5,536 nucleotides of DNA. Origin: a bacterium HR36 (GTDB lineage: Bacteria > Planctomycetota > Planctomycetia > Gemmatales > HRBIN36). The translations under genes and the position numbers were made by a program. Each line of letters opens with the position of its first letter. Within the stretch, counting starts at the first letter, position 1. The stretch lies in contig BEIM01000261.1 in NCBI GenBank assembly GCA_002898995.1, positions 1 to 5,536 on the forward strand, given 5' to 3'. The notes under the pieces are model-generated. The model was not told where the DNA came from. It made no database searches and saw only the letters and a program-made list of their open reading frames with translations. This document shows positions 5,365 through 5,536 of this stretch, in pieces.

Positions 5365-5536
5365 ATGAGCTTAGGTCAGGTGTACGACCAGTTGCATTTC
5401 TTTCTGGACGAGAGCGGCGGGTTTCAGGAGTGGGACATCAATCTGGTCGGCGGCGTAATCGTGCTGGGCTCGTACGACAGCCATGCCGATGGCGCCCTGC
5501 TCCAAATCCTCCGCGACAGTGTGCAGCAATGCGGCG
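5365..5536 (+). CDS. Unrecognised protein, N-terminal part, runs off right edge
   Basis: The frame is open from ATG 5365 to the window edge, giving 57 codons. GGAGG at 5353-5357, seven bases before the ATG, is the strongest ribosome binding site on this side of the window, which is the main support for a real gene. The visible product starts MSLGQVYDQLHFFLDESGG and continues through INLVGGVIVLGSY to an ALLQILRDSVQQCG stretch. It is acidic to neutral, with no signal peptide or membrane segment, and suggests a short helix, a hydrophobic strand pair, then another helix. I do not recognise the family. It points the same way as fae-mtdC but is 577 bp downstream with a stem-loop in between, so it is probably a separate transcription unit. 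Confidence 0.68.
   Translation, partial: MSLGQVYDQLHFFLDESGGFQEWDINLVGGVIVLGSYDSHADGALLQILRDSVQQCG

Overview
The window looks like a piece of a Planctomycetota chromosome, possibly from the Gemmata side of the phylum. The main reason is an adjacent pair of genes, formaldehyde-activating enzyme (fae) and an MtdA/MtdC-type methylene-tetrahydromethanopterin dehydrogenase. Archaeal-type (H4MPT-linked) C1 genes are known in bacteria mainly from methylotrophic proteobacteria and from planctomycetes, and the MtdC class was first characterised from a Gemmata strain. The moderately GC-rich sequence, long structured intergenic regions and a divergent elongation factor G paralogue fit the same picture. 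The phylum is an inference from gene content; no rRNA or other taxonomic marker is present.

Layout. Bases 1-623 (minus) hold the N-terminal 207 codons of a DUF1015-family protein that runs off the left edge. It starts directly after the stop codon of an EF-G-like translational GTPase (624-2762, minus), so these two form a tight, probably translationally coupled unit transcribed leftward. A gap of about 630 bp separates them from a divergent, rightward unit: fae (3394-3888) and, 26 bp later, the mtdC-like gene (3915-4787). The fae gene has a plausible promoter and an inverted repeat in its leader. A long imperfect stem-loop begins at the base after the mtdC stop. Bases 4839-5364 contain no convincing gene but hold two direct repeats and several inverted repeats. 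At 5365 a new rightward gene with a strong ribosome binding site begins and runs off the right edge; I do not recognise its product.

How the genes work together. Fae condenses formaldehyde with tetrahydromethanopterin to give methylene-H4MPT, and the dehydrogenase oxidises this to methenyl-H4MPT, probably with NADP+. These are the first two steps of the H4MPT-linked formaldehyde oxidation/detoxification route. The later enzymes (Mch and the formyltransferase/hydrolase complex) are not in the window. The EF-G/DUF1015 unit shows no functional link to C1 metabolism beyond being its divergent neighbour.

Most interesting points: the EF-G has lost normally invariant residues in domains III and IV; the fae leader has a perfect 8-bp inverted repeat; and the non-coding stretch before the last gene has a repeat-plus-hairpin structure that may be a dispersed element. 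I found no CRISPR array, transposase, tRNA or rRNA, and no clear previously undescribed multi-gene system.
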